A stretch of DNA of 64,000 nucleotides, taken from positions 17,785,771 to 17,849,770 of the forward strand of contig OZ022584.1 of the NCBI GenBank assembly GCA_963669155.1. Direction: 5' to 3'. Below are positions 13,414 through 24,940 of the stretch, piece after piece (the first letter of the stretch is position 1; each line of letters starts with the position of its first letter). The notes beneath the pieces were generated by a model. The model was not told where the DNA came from. It worked only from the letters and a program-made list of their open reading frames with translations, and did no database searches. This DNA comes from Arbacia lixula. Taxonomy: Eukaryota; Echinodermata; Echinoidea; Arbacioida; Arbaciidae. Made by a program: the position numbers and the translations under genes.

Positions 13414-14745
13414 CTTTCTCCTCTTGGACCGACCCTCTGCCTGCAGCGTCTCGGTGCAGAGGTCGACGCAGTCCTCGAAGCTCATCTGCTGCTCGTCGTC
13501 AGGGCTGTAGTCCAGATCTGCGAGGCGGGCGAGTGCGAGGATGTAGCTGCAGGCGATGCGGAGGATGGCGAGCTTGGAGAGCTTCTGGTTGTGCGAGTAG
13601 GACGGCACGGCGCGGCGTAGACCCTCGAAGGCCGCGCTGATCGTGTGGACGCGATTCCGCTCACGAGCATTCGCCACGATCCTCCGTGATCGACTCAGGT
13701 TTTTGTACGACCGCGGTGGATTCCGAGTGGGCTTCGAGGATTGCGACGTCGAGGAGGTGGATGACGTCGATGTCGATGGCGATGTCCTCCCATTGGTTTC
13801 TTTTTGGTGGTCGTCGTTGTTGTTGTCCGGACTGCGGGAGTTGCCATCCGACTCAAAGGCCAGCCTTTGGTGGTGAGCGAGAGAGAGGGGCACAGGGGTA
13901 GAGTACTCGTGGTGGCTACCTATATCGGGGCGTCTCTCGTGGAAGTCGCCGTGGTAGTCGTGTCCATATTTTAACCTGTAATCCCTTTCCAGCGCAACTA
14001 AACCTTGGTCCGGCTGTGAGTCGGTCGATAGTGTCCTGAAGTGTCGAGCCGAGGCATGGTCGAGACTGTAGGGCAGAGGTTGAGGTGGTGGTGAGTTGGG
14101 GTGACCTCTGGGCCTGGATTTGGTCACTGTTTTACAGTTCGTAGGTCGGATAACCGAGGGGACAGCTAGCACCACACGGTTAGAGTCCCGCCTCTTCTTC
14201 CCTACGCTCAGATCCTCTGGCTGGCAGTCGTCATCATTAACCGCCATTCTTACACTAATATCACGTTGATCGCCGTGTGCACTTACACTTCGTTCTTGTC
14301 GTAGATCGGGCATTAATGATGCGGAATCACTCCCGGAATGATCGCTGTTCTGAGGCGAACTCGAGAAAGACGAAGATAGCGTTTTAGTTCTCACTTTCAG
14401 AAAGACATCGTCAACATCTTCATCGAAGCGACCGGCTGATTCCCTCCTTTTAGATACACATGCACCATCGTCATCATCGCTGAACTCCTCCGTTTTAATC
14501 TCCAGTTTGACCGGGTCGCTATCCAGACGGCGAGGATCGCTCTGTTTTCGTCGACTCCTGCGGCTGCCGCCCGAGCCTCCGCCGCCAGCCACCTGCCCCG
14601 GCCCCGCCCTTTTGGTGGGCGTGATGCCCGCGCTGGAGCTGGTCGACATGGCTCTCGAGTCAACCGAATTCGCTGGTGACGACCCCCGTTCCGAGGCCTG
14701 GTCAACCTCGCCGTCGTGATCACGTCCTGTCTGAGCTGACTCCAT
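13414..14745 (-). CDS. ATOH8: ATOH8/Net-family bHLH transcription factor (main exon)
   Basis: This is a sequence-specific nuclear transcription factor of the Atonal superfamily, ATOH8/Net subgroup, expected to bind E-boxes as a dimer. About 444 residues are encoded in this exon. The basic helix-loop-helix domain spans roughly residues 354-410 and starts RRIVANARERNRVHT. It is followed by the subgroup hallmark LARLADLDYS and a conserved tail (FEDCVDLCTETLQAEGR) that ends in SKRRK. Residues 1-350 are low-complexity. They include an Arg-rich patch (61-73), two sumoylation-type motifs (VKLE 79-82, IKTE 83-86), an acidic stretch and a PEDLS sequence (176-180) matching the CtBP-binding P-x-D-L-S consensus. 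The start lies in a good Kozak setting (CGCCATGG). After SKRRK the sequence reads AAAG|GTGCGT, a splice donor, and the open frame then adds an unrelated tail. I therefore end the exon at 13414. Human ATOH8 similarly ends shortly after this basic run. The final exon was not found. It is longer than human ATOH8 (321 aa), entirely in the N-terminal part. Confidence 0.93.
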
Positions 14746-16390
14746 GGCGGATGCCGTGCCGTGTTCACACTGATATCACAGGTTGCACACGCGCTACGCC
14801 AAGACGACCGTGTCCCGCATACCGCTGGTAATCACCACACCTTCCCCACCTGGGCTATGCGGGTTGATTATTACGTAGCCCAGAGTGAATGAACATTAGC
14901 GTTCTGTTCAAATGGCTCACCAGGCCGTGCACTGCTTATTGCAGCGTGAAGGCGCCGAGAAGCCAAATCACAGCATGGCGATGACTGGCCGACTTTTCTC
15001 TCCTTCCAAGCTCTGGGTCTTCCGCTGCTGTTATCACCTTTACAATGAGTAAACTGGTCGTTGTAAGAAAGCTGAACAAATAACACTCGGCGCGGCGCTA
15101 GCTTAGCTTTAGCTGTCTAGATCGAGGGAGAATGGAAAAATAAAGAAAGACGATCTCCAAGCACGTACACAGATCAACACTCCTCAGTTTTGTGCTTGTA
15201 CACCAGCCAAGGGCCCCCGCCTCCCTCTCCTTCTCTCTCCCTCTCTCTCTTTCTCTCTCTCGCTGCGCCCAGATGTTCCGTGTCACCGGATTGCTTGTTG
15301 CATGTAGCACGCATAATATGCACGGCGTAATCTATACCTTGATTGTTATCAGGCGAGTCGCGATTCTGTCGCGCTACACACACAGCTAGCTCCGCTCAGC
15401 TGGGTCCGAAGTCTCCCCAGCTCTGCTTTCCCGACCCAATAAGGGGTCGTGCGGTGGCCTGCCTGCCTGTCTGTCTGGCCGGTCGGTCGGTCGGCCTGCC
15501 TCCAGGCTAGGCGCTCCCCAGGTCGCACCACCCCGCTACCCTCTCATGCACCTTGAGCGCGATGAAAGACTCTCATTACCGTCCCCGAGTGAGTGTTTGG
15601 AATCTTCAAGACAAGACGCGAGAATCGGCCCTGATGACAACACTCATCATGTGCTCTCCTCCTACCACGTAATCCGAGAGGAAAAATGTTTATGGAGGTC
15701 ACATTCCACCGTGCATGTAGTAGTAATACAACATGCTTCCGAATGTCCGCAATACCGTAATGATTACGTTTCATTCATTGATTGACGAAAGCGAGCGTCT
15801 ACCGTACAATAACGCAAATCCCTTTATCCTACAATTATACTCGCAATTAATAGACAGCAAATCTACTTTATTCCCAAATAGTCGTTGGATTCACCATGTT
15901 CAAGTGATTTACTTGATATATGTGAATAATTCATACCAAGAGAAGAGCACACGTATAGTTTCACCCGCGAAAGTGATTCTAGTATAATTATTTATGCGCA
16001 TGCGATGTCAATAGGCAGGCGGAGAATGATAAACTCTGGAGGTTGCTCGGCTCGTCGCTTCGCTCGCACAGCTGGAAGATGAGGCAGCGAGAGCGATCAG
16101 AGATGATTATATAGGAGATGAGAGGAGCGAGTAGAGAGGGACTGAGAGTAGGAGGAAGAGGAGGAGTGTCGGTGGATGCAGGCATGAGGAGGGAATGATG
16201 GGGCGAACTCTGATGTCACGCGAAGTCGTCACAGCGATAGGCGACGCCAGATGTCACGCGGCCCAGCTCGATCGGCCGACAGCTAGCCAGCCAGCCAGCC
16301 AGCCAGCCAGCCATCTCAGCCCAGCCGTGATTATTCATTATCGAGCTGGTTCGAGGAGAGGGACGGAGGGAGTGATGGGAAGAGATACAA
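14746..16390. other. Upstream flank / likely promoter region of the ATOH8-like gene
   Basis: It lies immediately 5' of the bHLH start on the minus strand. It contains a short CT tract (15221-15260), a (CTGC/CTGT/CGGT)n block (15461-15495) and (AGCC)n at 16283-16312. No coding exon is seen. The promoter and 5' UTR of the bHLH gene should be here, but no core element could be assigned with confidence. Confidence 0.45.
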
Positions 16391-16395
16391 AGATA

Positions 16396-16485
16396 GAGAG
16401 AGAGAGAGAGAGAGAGAGGGTGGGGGAGAGAGGGGAGAAGGAGACATGAAAGAAAAGAATGTGGAAAGAGGGAGAGAAGGTGAAG

Positions 16486-16534
<49 letters not shown>

Positions 16535-16655
16535 GGAGAGAGTGAGGAGAGAGAGTGGAAGAGGGAACGAGAGAGAGGGAGAGATACAGTGAGAGACAAA
16601 CAGACAGACAGACAGAGAGACAGACAGAGAGACAGAGGGAGAGAGAGAGAGGTAG
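16396..16655. repeat. (GA)n-rich microsatellite cluster
   Basis: Successive GA blocks (16396-16420, 16489-16530 and others) are followed by GACA/GACAGA units to 16655. Apparent leucine-serine proteins on the minus strand are shadows. Confidence 0.9.
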
Positions 16656-16903
16656 ATAGAGATTAGCCAGTATGCTAGATATCGAGGTTATTATTCAAAC
16701 CCGATGGGTAGCCTCGGCTATCACATCGCCGCAGTGTAAATGGTCCTGTGATTATCTCCAATCCATTACCGATTTAATGCTTTAGATAGATAACTGGAGA
16801 CCCATCCCACCCCATATCTCTTACATACCAGGAAGTACACATGTACCCAATTGACTAACTAGAGAACACGCTCAGCTCAGCCCGACCAGCTGTGCATGCC
16901 ATG

Positions 16904-16940
<37 letters not shown>
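16904..16940. repeat. (GT)n microsatellite
   Basis: About 18 consecutive GT dinucleotides on the plus strand. Confidence 0.9.
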
Positions 16941-17049
16941 CAGTATTGTCCTTGCGGTGTGTATTGACTTGTGTGTGGCGTTTCGTGCGCTGGTGTGATT
17001 TCTGTCTGGTAGATTTAGGTGTACAGTTAGTTCATTACTCATTGGCTTG

Positions 17050-17110
17050 AGAATAATTCCCCCCCCCCCCTTCTCCTTCCCCTTTCCTCCCCCTCCCCCT
17101 CTCCCTCTTA
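17050..17110. repeat. Pyrimidine-rich tract
   Basis: A C run (about 17059-17070) is followed by TTCTCC/CCTCCCC repeats. It is low-complexity. Confidence 0.6.
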
Positions 17111-17882
17111 GATTTAGAATGAAGGATATTCAAGGGAAGAAGTCTGATATTTGCACTGTTGAACTAACTTGTGATATCATTTATCCAACTACATCATGAT
17201 ACACAACATCTGATATGAACCAATTAATGTTTACATTTGTTACGACCTTTGGCAACCATTTATATTATGCATGGCATCTCGATGCCTTCCTCTTGCTTCT
17301 CACTGTAGATCGTTATAGTCTACCATTCGTATTGCTTTGTCAATACATGCAATGCCAATTAGGTGCGTCTTATAACTCATGGGAATACTTAAAACGTCAT
17401 CTCGAATCGGTGTGTTAATCACGTAGTGTTTATAACGCATGTCAATTAAAAAAAACAACACCGTCGAATTCATGTCACAAATTTAAACACGACACATTTC
17501 AAAGCAGACATTTCACTAACCACGCACGGCACAATGATATAGTAATAAAGATATGGATCAATATTACACCATTGACAATCGATTATTACAAAAAAAGAAA
17601 AGGGTCTGAAATGCGAGACCAGACCGCCTTTGCTCGGGACACCTGTGCATAGGCAATCAACTCGGTCGCTTTGTGACAACAGTCAACAATAGCTGCCTCG
17701 TGATGAGGCCTGCAATAAACACGGCCGCTCGCTCGCAGGCTGCGGGGCTTATTCGAGTCTGTGAGCAAATAATAATCGGGCTTGCCAGCCGGTCGCACCA
17801 CCAAGCGCGTTACCCGGGATACCGCAAGATTTTTTTCCTGACTTTTCTCTCTAGATATTCTAAATTACTCATTCTCATTTCT

Positions 17883-18125
<243 letters not shown>

Positions 18126-18129
18126 TTCT

Positions 18130-19262
18130 CTCTGAATTTGGAGGAGATGCTGGTCGGATGAGCGAAAAGTCTGGGATGTTTGGTAGGGTAGAATCATGTC
18201 CAAAAAGCAGTGTCCCTTTTGTACACGTAACCAAATTATGCGAAGCATTTATCGTAAAACAAACATGTGACATTTGTGTAAACTTAGTACAAAAAACACA
18301 CTTGAAAATGAACTCAAACGCGCTCAACAGTTACATCATAAAAGGATGTCAATTTTCGGTGGAGTTTTCATGAATATTCATTAATGAAAATCAGTGTATA
18401 ATTATCTTTGGATTTTGATTTTCTAACAAACCAGAACAAAATATGTGAGTATATCAGATACTTTATTAAAAACACACAAATGCCCATTGTACTAGTCTGG
18501 TATGCAAGAAACATCGTGAATTCTCTATTCATGTTAATATTTCAAGAAATATCCATCTATGCAGTACAAATCGCTCAGACTGTTCGAAATGAATTTGTCG
18601 GTACACGGGTTTGCAGGTACTAGATTATACTTTAAGACGACCCGACAAAAACCGATATAAACACTTAATCTAAATCCACTTCAAAGAGGTCATATTCTCA
18701 GGATAGAAACTGTGCAGAGCTTTATTTTTAGGCTAGCAAAATTCCTAGAGTTGGGTATCAAAATAAGCTATGAACTTCTCGCAAAAGCTAGAAGTTCGAC
18801 ATTATTCACATATAAATTTTTCTCGCCCCATTTATCTTTATTAAGTCATCCGAACCGATTATTTTGAAATAACTTCATGAGATATTCTTATAACAGCTTT
18901 TCAGCCTTCAACTTGAAGGAAGAAATTCATAATGTCACATTACAATAAAGATTCTTCATGAAATGTTTTAGAATGGGGTACAATGCCACTTTCATGATTC
19001 GAACCTCTTTTTTTTTTCTTTTTTTTTTTGCAACAGAGAAAGAAAGTGACAACCGATGAGGATGAGGTAGAAGACCAGAAAGAAGAAAGAAGAATACTCA
19101 GCTGCCTTTAGTATCGTTTTGTGTTGCTTTCAACAAACGGAAATTGATATCAAAATATGGATTTAGAACAAAATTACATGAATTGCTTAAAACTAGGACA
19201 ATATTATTATTAAGGGAAGTACGCTTCCCACCCTCGAAAATAAATATAAAATGTGATTGTTT
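18130..19262. other. Gene-free AT-rich stretch
   Basis: No exon is recognised. A poly-T run near 19008-19030 precedes CAACAGAG, which looks like an acceptor, but no coding frame continues from it. Confidence 0.4.
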
Positions 19263-19519
19263 TTAAATGGATAGTCCACCATGAAATTAAATTGGTTTCA
19301 ATAAAAGGAGAATCATGAAAGAAACATAAAATTTAATGTTTGATGAAGATCCGTCGAAGTATAAGAAAGTTCCGATTGTTAAAAGTTTTGATTTTGTGAC
19401 GTCACGTGCGAGAGACTCTCCCTTCACTTTCTCTCCACACAAACCTTCGCTAATATGCTTCTTTCATGATCCTGGTTTCATTAGGATGAACTTAATTTCA
19501 GAATGGACTATCATTTTAA
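19263..19519. mobile_element. TTAA-flanked miniature inverted-repeat element, family B, compact copy
   Basis: The left end is TTAAATGGATAGTCCACC and the right end is its complement GGACTATCATTTTAA, so both ends abut TTAA. The left arm has the family core GAAGATCCGTCGAAG, then GTTTTGATTTTGTGACGTCACGTGCGAGA. The right arm has a shortened inverted copy (AAACCTTCGCTAATATGCTTC). There is no coding capacity. TTAA target use is typical of piggyBac-type elements, so a piggyBac-related MITE is inferred. A perfect CRE (TGACGTCA, 19398-19405) overlaps an E-box (CACGTG, 19403-19408). Confidence 0.75.
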
Positions 19520-20405
19520 TGATATATCTTCAAATAAGAAGGGAAAGGGAAGGGTGTAAAACAGAAGAGAGGAGGTACACAGGAGGAGAGACGATTATGA
19601 ACGTCATTATGAGGAACTAGTACACGTATTTTGAATTGGAAGAGGTTGGAATACAGCACAGCAGAGAAGTCGAGACAAGAGGAGTAAAGAGAAGGGAAAA
19701 TACAGGACAGGATGAGAAGAGGGGAAAAGGGGTAACCAAAAAGGCAATCAGAAGACAAGAAGAGAGAAAATGACACCAGGGAGAAGAAACGATAAAATGA
19801 AAGAGCAAATTGAATGAAATAAGTTCAAGGCATAACAAAACAAAGGGGAAAAGAAGAGGAAAGAAATACATATAAAAGAGCAAATTAGAGAAGGGAAGAA
19901 ATGAAATTACAGAACAATATTTTAAAAAGCAAAGAAACTTAAAAGCAGACGAAAGCGAAGAAGCAGTATATTCGTGGGTGAACTAAAGATGGCGCTATAC
20001 CTTGACGAGTTTAATCGCCATGGGTAGCCAAAGCGACGTTGCCGATATTGACCACCGTCAAAATATACATCAAAGCTTGGCGACTTTTATTGTATTTATC
20101 CATAAATTATGGATCTCCAAATGTACTGCCTTCTTTGGCAAAAGTGGATTTAAGATGTCTTACTCATTTTAGGTTGCTATCTTCAGCCTAGGTGTAGGTT
20201 TTAAGACATCTGAACCATAACTATCCCTAACACTAACTCTAACCTAATCCTGACCTAACCCTTCACCTACTCCTGGCACGAGGACTTACTAGTGCGCAAA
20301 GAGGAACCTAAAATGATGGAGACCTCCCATAACCCATGATTGCCACTTCTTTTTCATATGTTTTCTGTTTATTTATAACATCATCGTATCATTTGATATA
20401 TTAAA
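19520..20405. other. Gene-free stretch, purine-rich on the plus strand
   Basis: AG-rich sequence without recognisable coding potential occupies 19540-19960. A CTAACCCT-like stretch occurs at 20221-20266 but is too irregular to be telomeric. Confidence 0.4.
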
Positions 20406-20409
20406 CCAC

Positions 20410-20575
20410 ATAGTGCACCCTGAAATTAAAATGGTTTTAATTAAAGCATCACTATGAACGAAATATAATTAGTGAAGGTTTGATGAAAATCCGTCAAAGG
20501 ATTAGAAAGTTACACATTTTTTTTTACAAGTTTTGATTTTATGACGTCACGTGCAAGATGCCCTTTCACATATTG
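20410..20575 (+). mobile_element. Family B miniature element, single left arm
   Basis: It contains GTGCACCCTGAAATTAAAATGG, then GTGAAGGTTTGATGAAAATCC, then TTATGACGTCACGTGCAAGA, colinear with the left arm of the other family B copies. No inverted right arm is found downstream, so it is a truncated copy. A CRE at 20542-20549 overlaps an E-box at 20548-20553. Confidence 0.7.
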
Positions 20576-20579
20576 TGTA

Positions 20580-21472
20580 TAGTACTATTTTTTTTTTAAT
20601 TATTCAGTTCTCTGACATAGCAACTTCGTAAATATGGATACAGCACTACAATAGCCTACTAAAATATGTATTTATATCTTTTAAAGGTATGACCTTATTT
20701 TGTCTCTTCTGATTGATTTATAAATGTATTGGCAAAGCCTTAAAAGGGAAATGAAAGAGAGAGAGAGCGAGGGAAAAAATAAGGCTATCCTGATATTTGA
20801 ATTTGCAGCGCATTTTACGTTTGTATTGAGGCCTCAAGCAAGAAAAAGGTCGCTCTCTCAAAGAGATAAGTTTGAGACCAATCACTTTGTTGTACTTTCT
20901 TTAGAAGCGTGAATGAATATCAGAACGTTCGCATAGATTAAAATAATATTTTGTTCTTGGTTTTACAGTATCCATGAGAGAGAACATTTGCAAGGTTGGA
21001 CTTGGCCTTTAAAATATGTTGTTCTTTTCTTTTCCTTTTTTGATCTCTTTCTCCCTCAGTCTATAGTTCTTGTATTATACATATCAAATTTAAAAAAGGA
21101 AGAGAGAGAGAGGAAAAAATAGGTAACTGGTTGACTACCAATATTGCTTGAAAATCCTCTTTTTTTTCCCTTTTTTTTAAAATAAAAATATCCGCGCTGA
21201 AAATCATAAGAGAAACAGAGTGAAATGAATTGTCAATGATAAAAGAAAAATCAACAATAATCTTCTAATGAACATAAATGAACATAACAAAAATGATTTA
21301 ACAATAATTATGACCTTTTAACAGTATACTAAACAAACAAACTTAATGTGCACAGGGCCGTAGACTCCTTTCTGGAGAGCCAGCCACCTCATTAGTGACG
21401 AGCTAGCTGCATTCGACCCACTACTATGCCGGCGTGTACATAATCAGCAACAACAACAACAACAACAAAATG

Positions 21473-21507
<35 letters not shown>

Positions 21508-21590
21508 CTGATCAAAGTCTTTCAAGAGATATTTCTCTGCCCAACGCGGTAGAGGTATTTTGGGCTACTTTCAAGAATGCATTTACTGTA
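20580..21590. other. Gene-free AT-rich stretch
   Basis: Several poly-T and poly-A runs are present (poly-T of about 28 at 21477-21504), with (CAA)n at 21448-21467. No exon is recognised. Confidence 0.4.
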
Positions 21591-21599
21591 AGCAGAGCG

Positions 21600-21714
21600 T
21601 ATATCGCCAGCTGGTGCGCACTTTCACGCACGCCGAACCGAAACCGTACCGAGGTATCCCACGCGAAGGTTGGATAAATCCGAAGCTGCTTGAATTTTCT
21701 TAGCGTGGAATCAG
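21600..21714 (+). other. Possible untranslated first exon of the MIF4G-domain gene
   Basis: A GC-richer, CpG-containing segment ends in GGAATCAG|GTAAGCG, a near-consensus 5' splice site at 21715. It has no long open frame. The first coding exon of the MIF4G gene begins at an acceptor (27076/27077) 13 bases before its ATG, so an upstream untranslated exon is required. This is the best candidate I see. The exon start is a guess. Confidence 0.35.
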
Positions 21715-23616
21715 GTAAGCGTGATAATTTGACAGCATTTACAGTAATTAAGTCTTTAATTTGATGTGTGTTTAACCGTTGGGTAAGCGCAATGTGTGTG
21801 GATGTATGAAACTTCTCTCGTTAACAAGCTGGTTAGTGAGTCCGAGAATCTACTCTGTTAAAAAAAATCACTCATCAAATCAACAATGCAACATGTTATT
21901 TGGGTTACCCACCACTGCACTGCCACCAGAGGCACCACCAACTCACTGGCTTGGCCTAGCCTAGCATGTGCGTAATTGCGGGTGGTAAACAGTTAACAGT
22001 ATTAAATTTCAGTATTTGAAGGTGTGATGCTTGCCTCTTTTTCATGGTCATTAATAGCTTGACTGATTTTATTTATAACTGTTTCCGTTTGTGTTACTGC
22101 ACTCCTTGAGAGGAAGTCTAGCGAGTCTGTCTGAATGAATGTCAATCATCAATGATTACTGGTTGAATAGCTTTACATTACAGTGCCAGTGCTTCAGTGT
22201 TATAAAAATGGTGTGACAAGTGTTTGAAGATTAATGCACTCTTCATGACCAAAGCAGAGCTAAGTCTCATGCATTCTGCGTGAGACTCATGCATTCAGGG
22301 TCTGTCTCACGACCTCACGCAATTGACAGTTGACACCAATTTTTCTCATGCATCGGGACCCGACAGAGAAAACAAGAAAAAAGGTAGCATTATTTGCTAT
22401 ATACTCGCACTGGCCACCTTTGCACAAGCTGTCTACCGGCCCCACACATGGGATGAATCAAGAGTGCAGTCAGTGAACAACTAGTGCGGCATGTAGGCCT
22501 ACATACATGATATACATGTACGATGAATGGCGCGCACATCGCATGGTTTTGGACGTATGGCCATGGATCGTACTACGTCGATATCATGACATGATAAAGC
22601 ACGTCATGGGCACGCATGCGCATTTGCCGAGACGCCGAGTTATGAAAATCTCACACATAAAATTTGTTTGAACTTGGCATCTCGGCCAAAGAGCTTTCCA
22701 TTTTGGCCATACTTTGATCGAATCCCCAGTTTAGTAATGGCCATAATTCAAAGTCATACTCATAATAGACTATTTTATTTGCATTGTTTGCAGCATAACT
22801 TATTGAGCCTGATACATATGGCATGGGTGCAGGGTGCCAAATCAAATCATCCGCCTGGAAACCAATTAAAATATGTCCTGTCTTCTACTACTAGTTTTAA
22901 AAGTCAGTCGTTTATTTCGGAAAGACGTCAGATATGTCTTCTGTTTTTTCAGCCCAACAAATACACTGTACAAAATACAGTACGCTGTCAGCGTGCAGCA
23001 TACATACACCCGTTACATGTGTAATACTTGCTGTATATATGCGTGCAGCCAGAGCAATGATAGTTCCTAACTGATAGTCAAAATAATTCCGCTTAAAATC
23101 AGTTTCCAGTTCTATCATTGTTTAGGGGTGTGCTTACATTTTTACATTCTGTGGTATTTACACCATTGTGTTTTTGACAGGCAAAAGGGCTAATGTAGCT
23201 ACACTATCTTTGAGTAGCTTTCTGCCTACATGTAGTTTTACAAACATAACTTTGTGGTAGTGTGTCCTCAACAATTGCAGAGCAGCTCAGGTCAGCTGAA
23301 TGAAAGTTATCTCAGTCAAATCTGCTGAGCTAGTGCAGCGAGTTAAACATGTTGAGTTACTTAACAATAAACTTGACAGACAACATAAAATCTATAAAAA
23401 CCTTTGCGTAATGCCACTATACACACCACCTTACACGCCACTTGGTGTGTATGGTGGCATTACACAAAGATTCTATAATCATAACATTATGATTTCTATG
23501 GTTCCTGCATGGAATTATTTGGAGGGAAATTGTCGGAGCATATGTTTTGCTCATTGTCTTTATTTCTAGGTTGAAAGATTATACCTTGTAGGTTCATGTT
23601 TTGAAGTGTAATTCTT
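21715..23616. other. Probable intron 1 sequence, before the retroelement
   Basis: No exon is recognised. A stable hairpin lies at 23400-23468 (listed separately). Other sequence is AT-rich and unremarkable. Confidence 0.35.
23401..23468 (+). repeat. Short hairpin with 27-bp stem
   Basis: CTTTGCGTAATGCCACTATA... pairs with ...TGGTGGCATTACACAAAG over 27 positions with one mismatch and one G-U, around a loop of about 14 bases. The size fits either a tiny foldback element or a precursor-miRNA-like hairpin. Sequence alone cannot decide. Confidence 0.6.
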
Positions 23617-23993
23617 ATAAATACTATTTAGAAAATAGCAAAACTTTCGGTAACACCATGTGGTTGTATTCTTTCGGATAATTGGCCCACTTATGGGGTG
23701 AAGAAAGGAAAGGAAAGTGAAAAGTGAAAAGGAGAGGTGAATTTTTATATTTTATAACACTTACACAAGACTATTTTTAGCTTTAGTTTTCGGTGTTTTA
23801 AACCGAAAATAAATGGGATGGAATGGAGGTAGAAGAAGAGGGTGGGTGTTGATGAAAGTTGTGAACTAGTCACAAAGTAGTGATAAAGAGAAAAGACAAG
23901 AAAAGAAAATGAGAAAGGTGTAGAAAAGTTATAGTCAGTTCTGCAACTAACTATAGATTTCTTTCAAAATCTGAAAGAGGGAGTATCAGTCTC

Positions 23994-24026
23994 GACGTTT
24001 CGGGCAGTGTGCTCTGTCCGTCATCC
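23994..24026 (-). ncRNA. Hammerhead-like motif in the left inverted arm of the Penelope-like element
   Basis: Reverse complement of 26601-26633: GATGA, then stem II CGGACAG/CTGCCCG around AGCACA, then GAAAC and GTC. See the copy at 26601 for interpretation. Confidence 0.4.
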
Positions 24027-24247
24027 GGAGAATAACTCGAAGAAACTAACGAGCGCGCCGGGTATTTATGTGATCCGAAGGGATCCGAAATAACCCGAGA
24101 GTGTCCGAAATCAGCCAATAAGAATAGAGCGTTTCGGCGCGAATGTGCTGTGTGCACTAGAGCGTGAAACAGCTGAATAGGTGCGAAAGTGCGGCGCGAA
24201 TGCGCGGTGTGCACTGGAGCGTGAAACGGCGCGAAAGTGCGGCGTAT

Positions 24248-24940
24248 TCAATTCCCCGAGCTTTCGGGTAGGTCGTCGTCCCGTGTGCGTTGTGCGTGGT
24301 GGTGCTGCCGGTGTGCGTGGTGAAGAAGTGGCATCCAGATATCGTTGATCACAAGTCCGCTCTCCTGTGGTACCGTGTCGTGTTGAAGAATCTCGATGGC
24401 TTCTCTCACGCGCCGGGTGTGCCAGTGCTTAATGGATGTGATGAGTTCTGCGTTGGACCAGTCGATGCGATGATTCTGTTGCTGAGCATGTTTGACGATA
24501 GCTGATTTCTCCCACTCGTTCCGTCTAAAGCTGGTCTGGTGTTCCTTGAGTCTGGTCCTAAGGCTTCTTCCGGTTTCTCCAACGTAGAACTGACCGCATT
24601 CACACGGTATCTTGTAGACTCCTGGTTGAGTGTCCGGCGGCTTCCTGTCTTTGTGGGTGAAGAGCTTGGAGTGCAGCTTACCTGAAGATCGGTGCCTGAC
24701 CTGGATGTTGACGTTCTTGAGAATCCGCTGAATCTTGTGAGAAGCTTGTCCTATGTAAGGGAGAAAAACTGAAGCTAAATGTGGCGGAGCAGGAGTGCGC
24801 GGACGAGGTAGAGATGTCTTCACCTTTCGAGGAGGGTATCCGTTGATGCTGGTGAGCGCTGTCTTGATGTGCTGAAGCTCTTGTTGAAGGTGTTCCTCGT
24901 CGCTGATGTCGTGTGCTCGCCGGATGAGAGTACTGGATAC
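24248..24940 (-). pseudogene. Inverted copy of the Penelope-like RT C-terminus and GIY-YIG domain
   Basis: The minus-strand frame from SSTLIRRAHDISDEE through the GIY-YIG endonuclease (CECGQFYVGETGRSL) to the stop appears identical in protein sequence to the last 230 or so residues of the plus-strand frame at 24940-26379. It lacks the reverse transcriptase catalytic motifs, so it is a fragment created by the inverted duplication. The few codons in front of SSTLIRR come from the junction and are not part of the element's protein. Confidence 0.85.

Noticed and set aside
18990..19005. GGTTCGAATCA on the minus strand, resembling a tRNA B-box
   Set aside because: No A-box or acceptor-stem partner lies at the required distance; the expected upstream side is a poly-A/T tract.
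20221..20266. CTAACCCT-like repeats resembling telomere sequence
   Set aside because: Irregular spacing and only a few units; it does not match TTAGGG arrays.
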